Shown: positions 34,529 to 43,187 of the stretch, one piece after another
Numbering within the stretch: the first letter of the stretch is position 1
Layout of the letters: each line of letters opens with the position of its first letter
Origin: CAZUHB01 sp964620445
GTDB lineage: Bacteria > Planctomycetota > B15-G4 > CAYZWU01
Length of the DNA: 64,000 bases
Assembly (NCBI GenBank): GCA_964620445.1
Contig: CAZUHB010000011.1
Location: 1 to 64,000, forward strand
Direction of reading: 5' to 3'
Notes under the pieces: model-generated
What the model was told of the DNA's origin: nothing
Database searches by the model: none
Seen by the model: only the letters and a program-made list of their open reading frames with translations
Translations under genes and position numbers: made by a program

Positions 34529-35404
34529 ATGATCAAGAAAGCAGTGATTCCGGCCGCGGGGCTCGGAACGCGATTCCTTCCCGCCACGAAGGCGCAGCCC
34601 AAGGAGATGCTTCCCATCATCGATACGCCTACGATCCAGTACGTGGTGCAGGAGGCGGTCGACGCGGGCATCGAGGACATCATCATCATCACGGGCCGCG
34701 GAAAGCGCGCCATCGAGAATCACTTCGACCGGAACTTCGAACTCGAAATGCTCCTCAAGAACCGGAAGGCGACCCACGCCGTCAGGGAGATCCAGCGCAC
34801 GGCGGACTTCGCCAACATCCATCTCATCCGGCAGAAGGAGATGAAGGGGCTCGGCGACGCGATCTACTGCGCCCGCCACCACGTGGGCGACGAACCCTTC
34901 GCGGTGCTCCTCGGCGACACGATCGTCGACTCGATCGAGCCGGCCACGCAGCAGCTGACCGATGTCTTCGCGGTGAGCAACAGAGCGGTCGTCGGCGTCG
35001 AGGAGGTTCCCAGGGAGAAGGTGTCGCGCTACGGAATCGTGGACGGCCCGGAGATCGGACTCAACCTGCGTTCCCTCGAGGTGGTCGTGGAGAAACCGAG
35101 CCCCAAGGATGCGCCGTCGACGCTGGCCATCGCGGGCCGCTACGTCCTCACCCCCGGGATCTTCCCCGCCATCGAGAAGACGAAGCCGAGGAAGAACAGG
35201 GAGATCCAGCTCTCCGACGCCTTCATGATCCTGAAGGAGACCGAGGAGATCTACTCCTTCACCATCGAGGGGAAACGCTACGACATCGGCAACAAGCTCG
35301 ACTACCTGAAGACACAGGTCGAGTACGGTCTGAAGCGGAAAGAATTCAGCGAGCCATTTTTACGCTTTCTCAAGGAGATGATCAGTGCCCACGAATCTGC
35401 ATGA
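34529..35404 (+). CDS. galU: UTP-glucose-1-phosphate uridylyltransferase
   Basis: A 291-residue GalU-type nucleotidyltransferase: AVIPAAGLGTRFLPATKA (nucleotide loop), PKEMLPIIDTPTIQYVVQEA, GLGDAIYCARHHVGDEPFAVLLGDTI and KRYDIGNKLDYLKTQVEYG. Length is normal for the family. It makes UDP-glucose from UTP and glucose 1-phosphate. Its place directly after glucuronokinase raises the possibility that it also accepts glucuronate 1-phosphate to give UDP-glucuronate; the sequence itself cannot decide this. AAGGAGA lies 8 bases before the ATG. The next gene (uxaC) starts 20 bases before its stop. Confidence 0.9.
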   Translation: MIKKAVIPAAGLGTRFLPATKAQPKEMLPIIDTPTIQYVVQEAVDAGIEDIIIITGRGKRAIENHFDRNFELEMLLKNRKATHAVREIQRTADFANIHLIRQKEMKGLGDAIYCARHHVGDEPFAVLLGDTIVDSIEPATQQLTDVFAVSNRAVVGVEEVPREKVSRYGIVDGPEIGLNLRSLEVVVEKPSPKDAPSTLAIAGRYVLTPGIFPAIEKTKPRKNREIQLSDAFMILKETEEIYSFTIEGKRYDIGNKLDYLKTQVEYGLKRKEFSEPFLRFLKEMISAHESA

Positions 35405-36794
35405 CGATCGCTATTTCGATCCTGAGCCCGCGGTTCGCGCCATCGCCCGCGAACTCTTCGCCTCGGTCCGCGACGAGCCCCTCGTCTGCCCGCACGGACA
35501 TGTCGATCCCGCGCTTTTCGCGCGCAACGAGCCGTTCAGCGATCCCGTGGAGCTGATCGTCTGGCCCGATCACTACCTCTTCCGCATGCTCCATTCCCGG
35601 GGAATACCGCTCGAGTCGCTCGGTGTGCGCGCCCGGGACGGGGAGGCCGTCGAAACGGACCGCCGGAAGATCTGGCAGATCTTCGCCGACAATTTTTTTC
35701 TCTTTGCCGGAACGCCCACCGGCATGTGGCTCTCCCACGAGTTCGCCGAGGTCTTCGGCATCACCGAAAAGCTCGGACCGGAAAACGCCCAGTCGATCTA
35801 CGACCAGATCGACGCCGTGCTGAAAACACCGGAGTTTCTGCCGCGCAGCCTCCACGAGAGGTTCGACATTGCCGTGCTCACCACGACCGACAGGGCCGCG
35901 GACAGGCTCGAGTTCCACCAGGCGATCAGGGACTCGGGGTGGGGGGGCAGGGTGATCCCCTGTTTCAGGCCCGACGAGGTGATCGACATGGCCGGTGCGA
36001 CCTGGCGGGCGTCGATCGACGAGCTCTCCGAGGTGAGCGGTATGGCGATCGGATCGTACAAGGACTTCGTGCGCGCCATCGAGCAGCGGCGGGAGTTCTT
36101 CAAGTCGATGGGTGCCCGGTCGACCGACCAGGGTGTGCTCTCGCCGCTGACCGCCGAGCTCTCCGCGGCCAAGGCGGAGGCGGTCTTCGGCCGCGCGCTA
36201 CGCGGCAAGGCGAGCGCCCGCGACGCCGGGGCCTTCACTGCCCACATGCTGGTGGAGATGGCGCGGATGAGCATCGACGACGGGCTGGTCATGCAGATCC
36301 ATCCCGGGTCGTACCGCAACCACAACAACGGCCTCTTCGAACGATTCGGGCCGGACCGCGGCGCCGACATTCCCGTGCGGACCGAGTTCACGCGCAACCT
36401 GCGTTTTTTGCTGAACAAGCACGGCAGTGATCCGTGCCTCAGCCTGATCGTGTTCACACTCGACGAGTCGGCCTACTCGCGCGAGCTGGCACCCCTGGCG
36501 GGCCACTATCCTGCACTCAAGCTCGGCCCGCCCTGGTGGTTTCATGACAGCCTGGAGGGGATGCTCCGCTTCCGCGAGGCGGTCACGGGCACGGCGGGGA
36601 TCTACAACACGGTCGGATTCAACGACGACACGCGCTCGCTGCCGTCGATCCCGGCGCGCCACGATCTGTCGCGCCGCGTGGACGCCAACTGGCTGGCGCG
36701 CCTCTGCGCCGCCCATGTGATCGACAGGAGCGACGCACAGCGGATGATGGGCGAGCTGGCATCCGGCCTGGCCAAGAGCGCGTACAAACTCTGA
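35385..36794 (+). CDS. uxaC: Glucuronate (uronate) isomerase
   Basis: A 469-residue amidohydrolase-fold isomerase: CPHGHVDP with metal-ligand H37 and H39, DNFFLFAGTPTGMWLSHEF, YKDFVRAIEQRREFFKSMG, PGSYRNHNNGLFERFGPDRG, LGPPWWFHDSLEGM and VGFNDDTRSLPSIPARHD carrying a conserved late Asp/Arg. It converts D-glucuronate to D-fructuronate (or galacturonate to tagaturonate), the first step of uronate catabolism. The GTG start has AAGGAG 7 bases upstream and overlaps the end of galU. Being coupled to glucuronokinase and galU, it competes with salvage for the same substrate. Confidence 0.9.
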   Translation: MPTNLHDDRYFDPEPAVRAIARELFASVRDEPLVCPHGHVDPALFARNEPFSDPVELIVWPDHYLFRMLHSRGIPLESLGVRARDGEAVETDRRKIWQIFADNFFLFAGTPTGMWLSHEFAEVFGITEKLGPENAQSIYDQIDAVLKTPEFLPRSLHERFDIAVLTTTDRAADRLEFHQAIRDSGWGGRVIPCFRPDEVIDMAGATWRASIDELSEVSGMAIGSYKDFVRAIEQRREFFKSMGARSTDQGVLSPLTAELSAAKAEAVFGRALRGKASARDAGAFTAHMLVEMARMSIDDGLVMQIHPGSYRNHNNGLFERFGPDRGADIPVRTEFTRNLRFLLNKHGSDPCLSLIVFTLDESAYSRELAPLAGHYPALKLGPPWWFHDSLEGMLRFREAVTGTAGIYNTVGFNDDTRSLPSIPARHDLSRRVDANWLARLCAAHVIDRSDAQRMMGELASGLAKSAYKL

Positions 36795-36801
36795 GAGTGC
36801 G

Positions 36802-37422
36802 ATGATCGGCTACCTTCTCCAGGGCATGGGTTACGGTTTCGTGGCCGCCGCGCAGCCCGGCCCGTTCCAGGCGTTCATCATCTCCCAGACATTGAAGAAC
36901 GGCTGGAGGCGCACCCTGCCCGCGGCGCTGGCGCCGCTTCTGTCCGACGGGCCGATCATTGCGATCGTCCTCCTCGTGCTGAGCCGCGTGCCGCCGTCGA
37001 TGCAGGGCTACCTGCATCTGGCGAGCGGTGTCTTCATTCTCTACCTCGCGGCAGCCGCGCTCCGTCGGTGGCGGAGGGCGGCCGCTTTCGGTTCTCCCGG
37101 CGCGGAGCCGGGCTATCAGAGCCTTCTCAAGGCGGTCATCATGAACTTCATCAGCCCCGGCCCCTGGGTTTTCTGGAGCCTCGTGGCCGGTCCGACTCTC
37201 GTCAAAGGCTGGAATGAGAAGGCCTCTCATGGTATAGCTTTCCTCTCCGGATTCTATTTCGTCCTGATCGCGACCTTCGCGCTCACGATCGTCCTCTTCG
37301 GGACCGCGCGGAAGCTCGGCCCGGGCGTGACGCGCCATCTCTTCGGGATCGCGGCGCTTGCGCTGGCCGTTTTCGGCTGCCATCAGCTCTGGCTCGGGAT
37401 GGGAATGGTGGGCGCGCGGTGA
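36802..37422 (+). CDS. LysE/RhtB-type amino-acid exporter
   Basis: A 206-residue membrane protein with six predicted helices and the family PGP motif (AAAQPGPFQAFIISQTL) near the N terminus, plus FISPGPWVFW at the fourth helix. LysE/RhtB proteins export amino acids or related metabolites with proton exchange. The gene starts 7 bases after uxaC, so it is probably in the same transcript; a link to uronate use is not obvious, and it may export a by-product. Codon use is like its neighbours. Confidence 0.75.
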   Translation: MIGYLLQGMGYGFVAAAQPGPFQAFIISQTLKNGWRRTLPAALAPLLSDGPIIAIVLLVLSRVPPSMQGYLHLASGVFILYLAAAALRRWRRAAAFGSPGAEPGYQSLLKAVIMNFISPGPWVFWSLVAGPTLVKGWNEKASHGIAFLSGFYFVLIATFALTIVLFGTARKLGPGVTRHLFGIAALALAVFGCHQLWLGMGMVGAR

Positions 37423-37465
37423 TCGACGCGGGCGGGATCAACCAAAACTACAAAGGAGTCGAACC

Positions 37466-38176
37466 ATGACAAGAGAAACGGAACAAACGATAGAAGTCAC
37501 GCGACGGGCAATGATCGGCACCGTGGCCGGTGGCGCGGCGATTTCGTTCGCCTCTCTCGGCGGATGCGCCTCCTCCGGCGAGGGTGAGGCAGAGGTTTGC
37601 CCGTTGAAAAAGTACGAGAACGCCCATTTCTACAAGGACGACGGCACCTTCGACGCGGACAAGGCCAAGGAAGCCTACTATGAAATGATGCGCTCATTCG
37701 GATATCCGATCCCCGACCGTCTGCGCGGCGAGGATTTCTGGACCGTCGATTTCGCACTGGGACAGTTCACCGAGGTGGGCATGGCGGGAATTTTCTGGAT
37801 CAACAACAAGGACCACAACTACATGGGGCACGAGATCTATCTTCTCCCCGGCCAGATGATTCCCGAGCACTGGCACCTTCCCACGGAAGAGGCGGGCGCC
37901 AAGCTCGAGGCCTGGCAGGTGCGCCACGGGCAGGTGACCCTCTATTCCGAGGGCGAGCCCACGCCGGGTGTGGACGAGCGGATCCCGCCGCTGCACAGGG
38001 AGATCGCCAAGGCGCGCACTGAGCAGTTGGTGAAACCGGGCGAGGTGGGATACCTGGCCAAGGCCGAGGAGCGCCACTGGCAGATCGCCGGGCCGGAAGG
38101 TGCGATCGTGACCGAGTACGCCACCTATCATGACATGGCGGGGCTCAGGTTCACCCATCCCGACATCTCGCTCTGA
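37466..38176 (+). CDS. Tat-exported cupin lipoprotein, D-lyxose-isomerase-like
   Basis: A 236-residue protein with a twin-arginine-type signal (TRRAMIGTVAGGAAISF) ending in the lipobox LGGC, so it would be folded before export and then lipid-anchored. The body is a cupin: YLLPGQMIPEHWHLPTEEAG carries the His-x-His metal ligands, AWQVRHGQVTLYSEG the following Glu/strand, and HWQIAGPEGAIVTEY the last strand. This layout resembles D-lyxose isomerase/YdaE-type cupins, but the enzyme activity is unproven. AAAGGAG lies 7 bases before the ATG. It follows the exporter gene in the same direction and precedes the HzsA-like cytochrome. Confidence 0.7.
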   Translation: MTRETEQTIEVTRRAMIGTVAGGAAISFASLGGCASSGEGEAEVCPLKKYENAHFYKDDGTFDADKAKEAYYEMMRSFGYPIPDRLRGEDFWTVDFALGQFTEVGMAGIFWINNKDHNYMGHEIYLLPGQMIPEHWHLPTEEAGAKLEAWQVRHGQVTLYSEGEPTPGVDERIPPLHREIAKARTEQLVKPGEVGYLAKAEERHWQIAGPEGAIVTEYATYHDMAGLRFTHPDISL

Positions 38177-38223
38177 TCGTCGATCACGAAACCGCTCCGT
38201 CCACTGTCTTGTCGAGGTTGGTT

Positions 38224-41200
38224 ATGTCGTATCGGAAAGCATCTTGGCTCGTGATCGGCGGCGTCGTCGCGACGCTCCTCATTCCGTCGGCCGCCTGGTC
38301 GGCGCCGCAACCGGTCCCGGCTCCGGCGGAGACGGACGAGGAGATCTACGTTCAGCGCGACTCGTGGCCCGAAACGATGATCGCCACACGCGATCGGCTT
38401 CGCGCAACCGAGACCGACCTCGGACTGGAAGCCGCGCAGTGGTTCGCCACCGCACCGCTTGCGGCGTCCGGCCTCACCACGGCCCTTTTTCCCGAAAAGG
38501 GTATTGATCTCGATGCACGGGACGACAAGGGCAAACCGCTCTGGAAGGCGCGCCCCAAATGGATCGACGGGCAGGTCCACCGCCTGCCGCGGAAGAACCG
38601 CTCGTCGACTTATCTGACACGCACTATCGAGGCGCGCGCGGCGGTGACCGTGGAGGCCTCTCTCGGAAGCGACGACAGCGTCGAAGTCTGGCTGAACGAC
38701 AAGAAGATCCTCTCGCGCGACGTGGCGCGGGGCGTGGCTCCCAATCAGGACCGGGTGGATCTCGCCTTCGAGGCGGGCGCCAACCGGCTTCTCGTAAAGA
38801 TCTACAACCGAACGGGCGACTGCGGTTTCTATTTCTCCTTGCGCAAGGACCGGCTCGCACCGGTCTGGAAGCGGATGATGAGCCGCTACCCGGGTGAGAC
38901 TGCGTTGATGATGCGCGATCTCCCCGGCGGCGCTCACCTGACCTGGTTCACCGAGACCGAACAGCAGGAGGTGAGCCGGAATCTGACCAGGTCGCTGGTG
39001 AAGAAGCTCGACCTCGAAGAGGGGACCTATTGCCGCAACGCCTTCGACAGGTTGAATCACTTTCGCGCCCTCCCCGACAGGGGGGATTGGCTCCAACTCT
39101 ATTGCGCCCTCTGCGTCCTGCGCGCCGCCCATGAAAAGATCGACAGTGTCGACCTCGTCGCGTTGCGGCTTGCGGTCCAAGATCTGGCCCGCTCCTACCC
39201 GGAAGCCTATCCCGATGGAGCCGATTATCTCCGCAAGATCGACGCGATCGAGAAGCGCTTGCCGGAACTCCGGGCCGCTCTCTCTTCACGGGGTTCGATC
39301 AATCTCGACGAAGCGTTCCGCGAGATCGACGCGATCATCGCGCTCCGCCTCGAGGCGCTGCGAGCGAATCCGCTTCTCGATTTTGAAAATATCCTGCTCG
39401 TGAAACGCCCGGCGAGCAGCCACAAGCTCGGCCTGCCCCAGAACTGGCAGGGCAACTGCGTCCTGCCGCGCACCGGTTTCGACGACGAGATCTCCCTGCT
39501 CGATCTGCGTCCCGATCGGAGCAACGAGCTGGCCTTCGGCATGGATCCGCTGGCGTCCACGAAAAAAAGGCTTGGTCGATTGACAACGTTCTTCAAGCCG
39601 GACAAACCGTCGATGATCGCTGATGTGGATCTCGACTTCGACGCGAGCCGTCTTCTGTTCTCGTCGATCGGCAGCCACGATCGGTGGCAGATCTTCGAGC
39701 TCGACCTCGGCGAGAAAGGGCTGGAACAGATGACGCCCGGCATCGAAGAGGACGTGGACAATTACGACGCCTGCTATCTGCCCGACGGCCGGATCATCTT
39801 CGGGTCGACGCGCTGCTTCCAGGGAGTGCCCTGTGTGACCGGAAGCTGTGCCGTGGCCAACCTCTTCATTATGGATCGCGACGGGGGCAACATGCGGCGC
39901 CTCTGCTTCGACCAGGACCACAATTGGTGTCCCACGGTGCTCAACAACGGCCGCGTGCTCTACACGCGCTGGGAGTACTCGGACACGCCCCACTATTTCA
40001 CCCGCCTCCTCTTTCACATGAATCCGGACGGTACGGGGCAGAAAGAGTACTACGGCAGCAACTCCTACTGGCCGAACTCGATCTTCTATGCGCGGCCGAT
40101 CCCCGGCCATCCCACGCAGGTCGTGGGCATCGTGTCGGGCCATCACGGCGTGGCGCGCATGGGGGAACTGATCCTCTTCGATCCGGCGCTCGGACGATTC
40201 GAGGCGGACGGCGTGGTGCAGCGCATCCCCGGGTACGGCAAGCAGGTGGAACCGGTGATCGTGGACCAGCTCGTGAACAACTCGTGGCCGCGCTTCCTCC
40301 ACCCCTGGCCGCTGAGCGACAAGTATTTCCTCGTGTCGTGCAAACCGACTCCGAAAGATCCCTGGGGGCTCTATCTCGCCGATGTCTTCGACAACATCGT
40401 GCTCCTTCACGAGGAGCCGGGGTACTGTCTTTTCGAACCGATCCCGCTCGAGAAGCGCCCCTGTCCGCCGGTCATTCCCGACAAGGTCCAGCCCGCCGCG
40501 ACGGACGCCGTGATCTACATGTCCGACGTGTATCAGGGCCAGGGGCTCGAGGGTGTGCCGCGCGGAACGGTCAAGGCGCTGCGCGTCTACGAGTTTCACT
40601 ACTGCTATCCGCACATGGGCGGCCACAAGCACGTGGCTGTCGAGGGCGGCTGGGACGTGCACAGGATCCTGGGCACCGTGCCGGTTCACGCTGACGGATC
40701 GGCGAGCTTTCGTGTGCCGGCCAACACGCCGATCGCGGTGCAGCCTCTCGACGCGGGCGACCAGGCGCTGCAGGTCATGCGGAGCTGGTTCACCGCCATG
40801 CCGGGCGAGGTGCTCTCCTGCATCGGCTGCCACGAGTCGCAGAACGCCACGCCCCCGCCGAAGCGCACCATCGCCTCCCGTTCCGAGCCGTGCGCCATCG
40901 AGCCCTGGTACGGGCCGGACCGGGGATTCAGCTTCTTGCGCGAGGTGCAGCCCGTGCTCGACGAGAACTGCGTGGGGTGCCACAACAGCGCGCCGCGGCC
41001 CGACGGAGCGACACTGATCGACCTGACCGCCAAGGACAAGAAGGGCTGGGGGAACTTCACCCGATCCTATCTGGCTCTTCATCCGTACGTGCGTCGGCCC
41101 GGTCCGGAGAGCGACTACCATGTGCAGGTGCCGCTCGAATTCCACGCGAGCACGAGCGAGCTGGTCCAGATGCTCGAGAAGGGCCACCACGGCGTGGATC

Positions 41201-42333
41201 TCGACGCCGAGGCCTGGGATCGTCTGATCACCTGGATCGATCTCAACGTGCCCGACCACGGCACGTGGGCCGAGCACAAAACAGTGGCCAAGGAGCTCGA
41301 CACGCGGCGGCGCGTCATGCAGGACGCCTTCGCCAACGTCCGTGTCGACCCGGAGGAGATTCCCGAGATTTTGTACAAGGTGCCCGAATTCGTGGAGCCC
41401 GAACGGGCGGCGCCGCCCGCCGCCGGCGAGGTGTCGGCCGAAGGGTGGCCCTTCGATGCGGCCGCGGCGGGTAAGAAGGTCGCCACGGCCGGATTGCCCG
41501 ATACGATCACCCTCGATCTCGGCGGGGGATCGACGATGGAGCTCGTTCTCGTGCCGGCGGGATCGTTTGTCATGGGCGACGCCGAGGGGTGCGCCGACGA
41601 GTCGCCCCGCGCGCGCGTCGAGATCGGGAAACCCTTCTACATGGGGCGGCTGGAAGTGACGCGGGTCCAGTACAACCGCTTCGACGCGACCCACCACAAC
41701 GGCTACATCGACCAGCATCACAAGGATCACACCACCCCCGGCTACAACGCCAACGAACCGGACCACCCCGTGATCCGCGTGAGCTGGACCGAGGCCGTGG
41801 ATTTCTGTGCCTGGCTCGCCGCGCGGTCGGGCCGGAGTTGCGCCCTTCCCACCGAGGCCCAGTGGGAGTGGGCGTGCCGGGCGGGGAGCGCCGATGCGTT
41901 CGGTTTCGGCGGTGCGGACAGCGACTTCGCCCCCTTTGCCAACCTTGCCGACCAGTCGATCAAGCTCCTGGCCGTGACCGGCGTCAATCCCCACCCCATT
42001 CCCAACCCGAGCCCGTACGAGGATTTCATTCCAAAGGACGGCCGCTTCGATGACGGGGCCAAGATCATGACCCTCGTGGGGCGGTACGCGCCGAACGCTT
42101 TCGGACTGTGCGACATGCACGGCAACGTGAGCGAGTGGACGCGGTCCGACTACGAACCCTATCCCTACGTGGCCGGCGACGGCCGCAACGGGCTGATCCC
42201 CGAGGCGCGCAAGGTCGTGCGCGGCGGATCGTGGCGCGATCGGCCGCACCGGGCGCGGTCGGCCTACCGGTTGGCTTACCGGACCTATCAGAAGGTGTTC
42301 AACGTGGGATTTCGGGTGGTGGTCGAGATGTAG
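38224..42333 (+). CDS. Large exported multidomain diheme cytochrome: HzsA-like propeller plus SUMF1-like domain
   Basis: A 1369-residue protein. A signal peptide (SWLVIGGVVATLLIPSAAWS) is followed by a beta-sandwich (about 80-215), a helical region, and a TolB/WD40-like propeller with SRLLFSSIGSHDRWQIFELD and DACYLPDGRIIFGSTRC, which matches the middle domain of hydrazine-synthase-alpha-like proteins. Two c-type heme sites follow, CIGCH at about 866 and CVGCH at about 916. From about residue 1095 there is a SUMF1/FGE-like C-type-lectin domain (VPAGSFVMGDAEG, RLEVTRVQYNRF, PTEAQWEWACRAG, VVRGGSW). The catalytic Cys pair of true FGE is absent. Hydrazine synthesis is not implied; it is probably a secreted electron-transfer or sugar-binding protein. 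Confidence 0.85.
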   Translation: MSYRKASWLVIGGVVATLLIPSAAWSAPQPVPAPAETDEEIYVQRDSWPETMIATRDRLRATETDLGLEAAQWFATAPLAASGLTTALFPEKGIDLDARDDKGKPLWKARPKWIDGQVHRLPRKNRSSTYLTRTIEARAAVTVEASLGSDDSVEVWLNDKKILSRDVARGVAPNQDRVDLAFEAGANRLLVKIYNRTGDCGFYFSLRKDRLAPVWKRMMSRYPGETALMMRDLPGGAHLTWFTETEQQEVSRNLTRSLVKKLDLEEGTYCRNAFDRLNHFRALPDRGDWLQLYCALCVLRAAHEKIDSVDLVALRLAVQDLARSYPEAYPDGADYLRKIDAIEKRLPELRAALSSRGSINLDEAFREIDAIIALRLEALRANPLLDFENILLVKRPASSHKLGLPQNWQGNCVLPRTGFDDEISLLDLRPDRSNELAFGMDPLASTKKRLGRLTTFFKPDKPSMIADVDLDFDASRLLFSSIGSHDRWQIFELDLGEKGLEQMTPGIEEDVDNYDACYLPDGRIIFGSTRCFQGVPCVTGSCAVANLFIMDRDGGNMRRLCFDQDHNWCPTVLNNGRVLYTRWEYSDTPHYFTRLLFHMNPDGTGQKEYYGSNSYWPNSIFYARPIPGHPTQVVGIVSGHHGVARMGELILFDPALGRFEADGVVQRIPGYGKQVEPVIVDQLVNNSWPRFLHPWPLSDKYFLVSCKPTPKDPWGLYLADVFDNIVLLHEEPGYCLFEPIPLEKRPCPPVIPDKVQPAATDAVIYMSDVYQGQGLEGVPRGTVKALRVYEFHYCYPHMGGHKHVAVEGGWDVHRILGTVPVHADGSASFRVPANTPIAVQPLDAGDQALQVMRSWFTAMPGEVLSCIGCHESQNATPPPKRTIASRSEPCAIEPWYGPDRGFSFLREVQPVLDENCVGCHNSAPRPDGATLIDLTAKDKKGWGNFTRSYLALHPYVRRPGPESDYHVQVPLEFHASTSELVQMLEKGHHGVDLDAEAWDRLITWIDLNVPDHGTWAEHKTVAKELDTRRRVMQDAFANVRVDPEEIPEILYKVPEFVEPERAAPPAAGEVSAEGWPFDAAAAGKKVATAGLPDTITLDLGGGSTMELVLVPAGSFVMGDAEGCADESPRARVEIGKPFYMGRLEVTRVQYNRFDATHHNGYIDQHHKDHTTPGYNANEPDHPVIRVSWTEAVDFCAWLAARSGRSCALPTEAQWEWACRAGSADAFGFGGADSDFAPFANLADQSIKLLAVTGVNPHPIPNPSPYEDFIPKDGRFDDGAKIMTLVGRYAPNAFGLCDMHGNVSEWTRSDYEPYPYVAGDGRNGLIPEARKVVRGGSWRDRPHRARSAYRLAYRTYQKVFNVGFRVVVEM

Positions 42334-42348
42334 AGCGACGGGCGAAGG

Positions 42349-42379
42349 TGATCGGCTGCAGAGAACCGGCAGCCGATCA
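42349..42379. terminator. 11-bp hairpin between convergent genes
   Basis: TGATCGGCTGC (42349-42359) is exactly complementary to GCAGCCGATCA (42369-42379), with a 9-base loop. It lies right after the cytochrome stop, and its 3' arm includes the stop codon of the convergent NagB gene (42377-42379). It may terminate transcription in both directions; there is no T-tract. Confidence 0.55.
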
Positions 42380-43159
42380 ATACTGCTGCCACTCCGGCTT
42401 CCCCTCGAAAACCGTCCTGTAATAATCCCGCCTCGCGAGCTCTTCGGCCGCCTCCTCGTCGAGAATGATCTTCGCGTCGGGATGCATCTGCAAAATCGAC
42501 GCCGGCACCATGGCGGTGACAGGCCCCTCGACGGTGTGCGCCACCGCCTCGGCCTTCTTCGCACCGAAAGCGAGGAGCAGGCAGGTGCGGCTCTCCATGA
42601 TCGTGCCGATACCCATGGTGATCACATGATGGGGGACCTTGTCGGCCCCGCCGAAGAAGGAGGCGTTCTCCCGGCGCGTCTCCTCGGTGAGCGTCTTGAT
42701 CCGCGTGCGCGATGCGAGCGACGAGGTCGGTTCGTTGAAGCCGATGTGTCCCTCCACGCCGATGCCGAGGACCTGGAGGTCGATTCCGCCGGCGGCGGCG
42801 ATCTTTTCCTCGTAAGCGCAGCATTCGGCCGGGATGTCCCGTGTGTGGCCGCTCGGCACATGAGCGCGGCCCGTGCGCAGGTTGATCTTGGAAAAAAATT
42901 GCTCCTCCATGAAGGCGCGGTAAGACGCGGGATGATCGGGCGCGAGCCCCACGTACTCGTCGAGGTTGAACGTGATGGTCCGGCCGAAATCAAGGCCCTC
43001 TTCCCTGTGCATGCGGATGAGCTCCTGGTAGAGACGCAGAGGAGTGCGCCCCGTGGCGAGACCGAGAACCGCGTCCGGTTTGCGTGCGACCCGCTGTCCC
43101 ACGATGCGGGCGGCCAGTGCGCTCGCTGCCGCCGAGTCAGGCTGTATGATCACTTCCAT
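42377..43159 (-). CDS. nagB: Glucosamine-6-phosphate deaminase
   Basis: A 260-residue NagB: GLATGRTPLRLYQELIR, TFNLDEYVGLAPDHPASY with Asp67, and LGIGVEGHIGFNEPTSS with His138 and Glu143 matching E. coli His143 and Glu148. The position of Asp141 is Glu136. The length and the KTLTEETRRENASFF region fit true NagB better than the paralogue at 32675-33421. It converts glucosamine 6-phosphate to fructose 6-phosphate plus ammonia. It follows the PIG-L deacetylase gene by 28 bases on the same strand, which suggests use of N-acetylglucosamine-containing compounds. The stop codon lies within a terminator-like hairpin. Confidence 0.85.
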   Translation of the reverse strand: MEVIIQPDSAAASALAARIVGQRVARKPDAVLGLATGRTPLRLYQELIRMHREEGLDFGRTITFNLDEYVGLAPDHPASYRAFMEEQFFSKINLRTGRAHVPSGHTRDIPAECCAYEEKIAAAGGIDLQVLGIGVEGHIGFNEPTSSLASRTRIKTLTEETRRENASFFGGADKVPHHVITMGIGTIMESRTCLLLAFGAKKAEAVAHTVEGPVTAMVPASILQMHPDAKIILDEEAAEELARRDYYRTVFEGKPEWQQY

Positions 43160-43187
43160 CTCTTGCTGGGCCTCCCTGCCCGGTGTG

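Noticed and set aside
38224..42333. Hydrazine synthase (anammox) function
   Set aside because: Only the domain resembles HzsA. The beta/gamma partner genes are missing, and similar multidomain cytochromes occur widely in bacteria without anammox.
41500..42333. Active formylglycine-generating enzyme
   Set aside because: The catalytic cysteines of true FGE are not present near VVRGGSW and no sulfatase gene is in the window.
39286..42564. Open frame of 1092 codons on the minus strand
   Set aside because: It lies antisense to the cytochrome gene, whose plus-strand frame has heme motifs, signal peptide and recognisable domains. High GC content makes such long antisense frames common.
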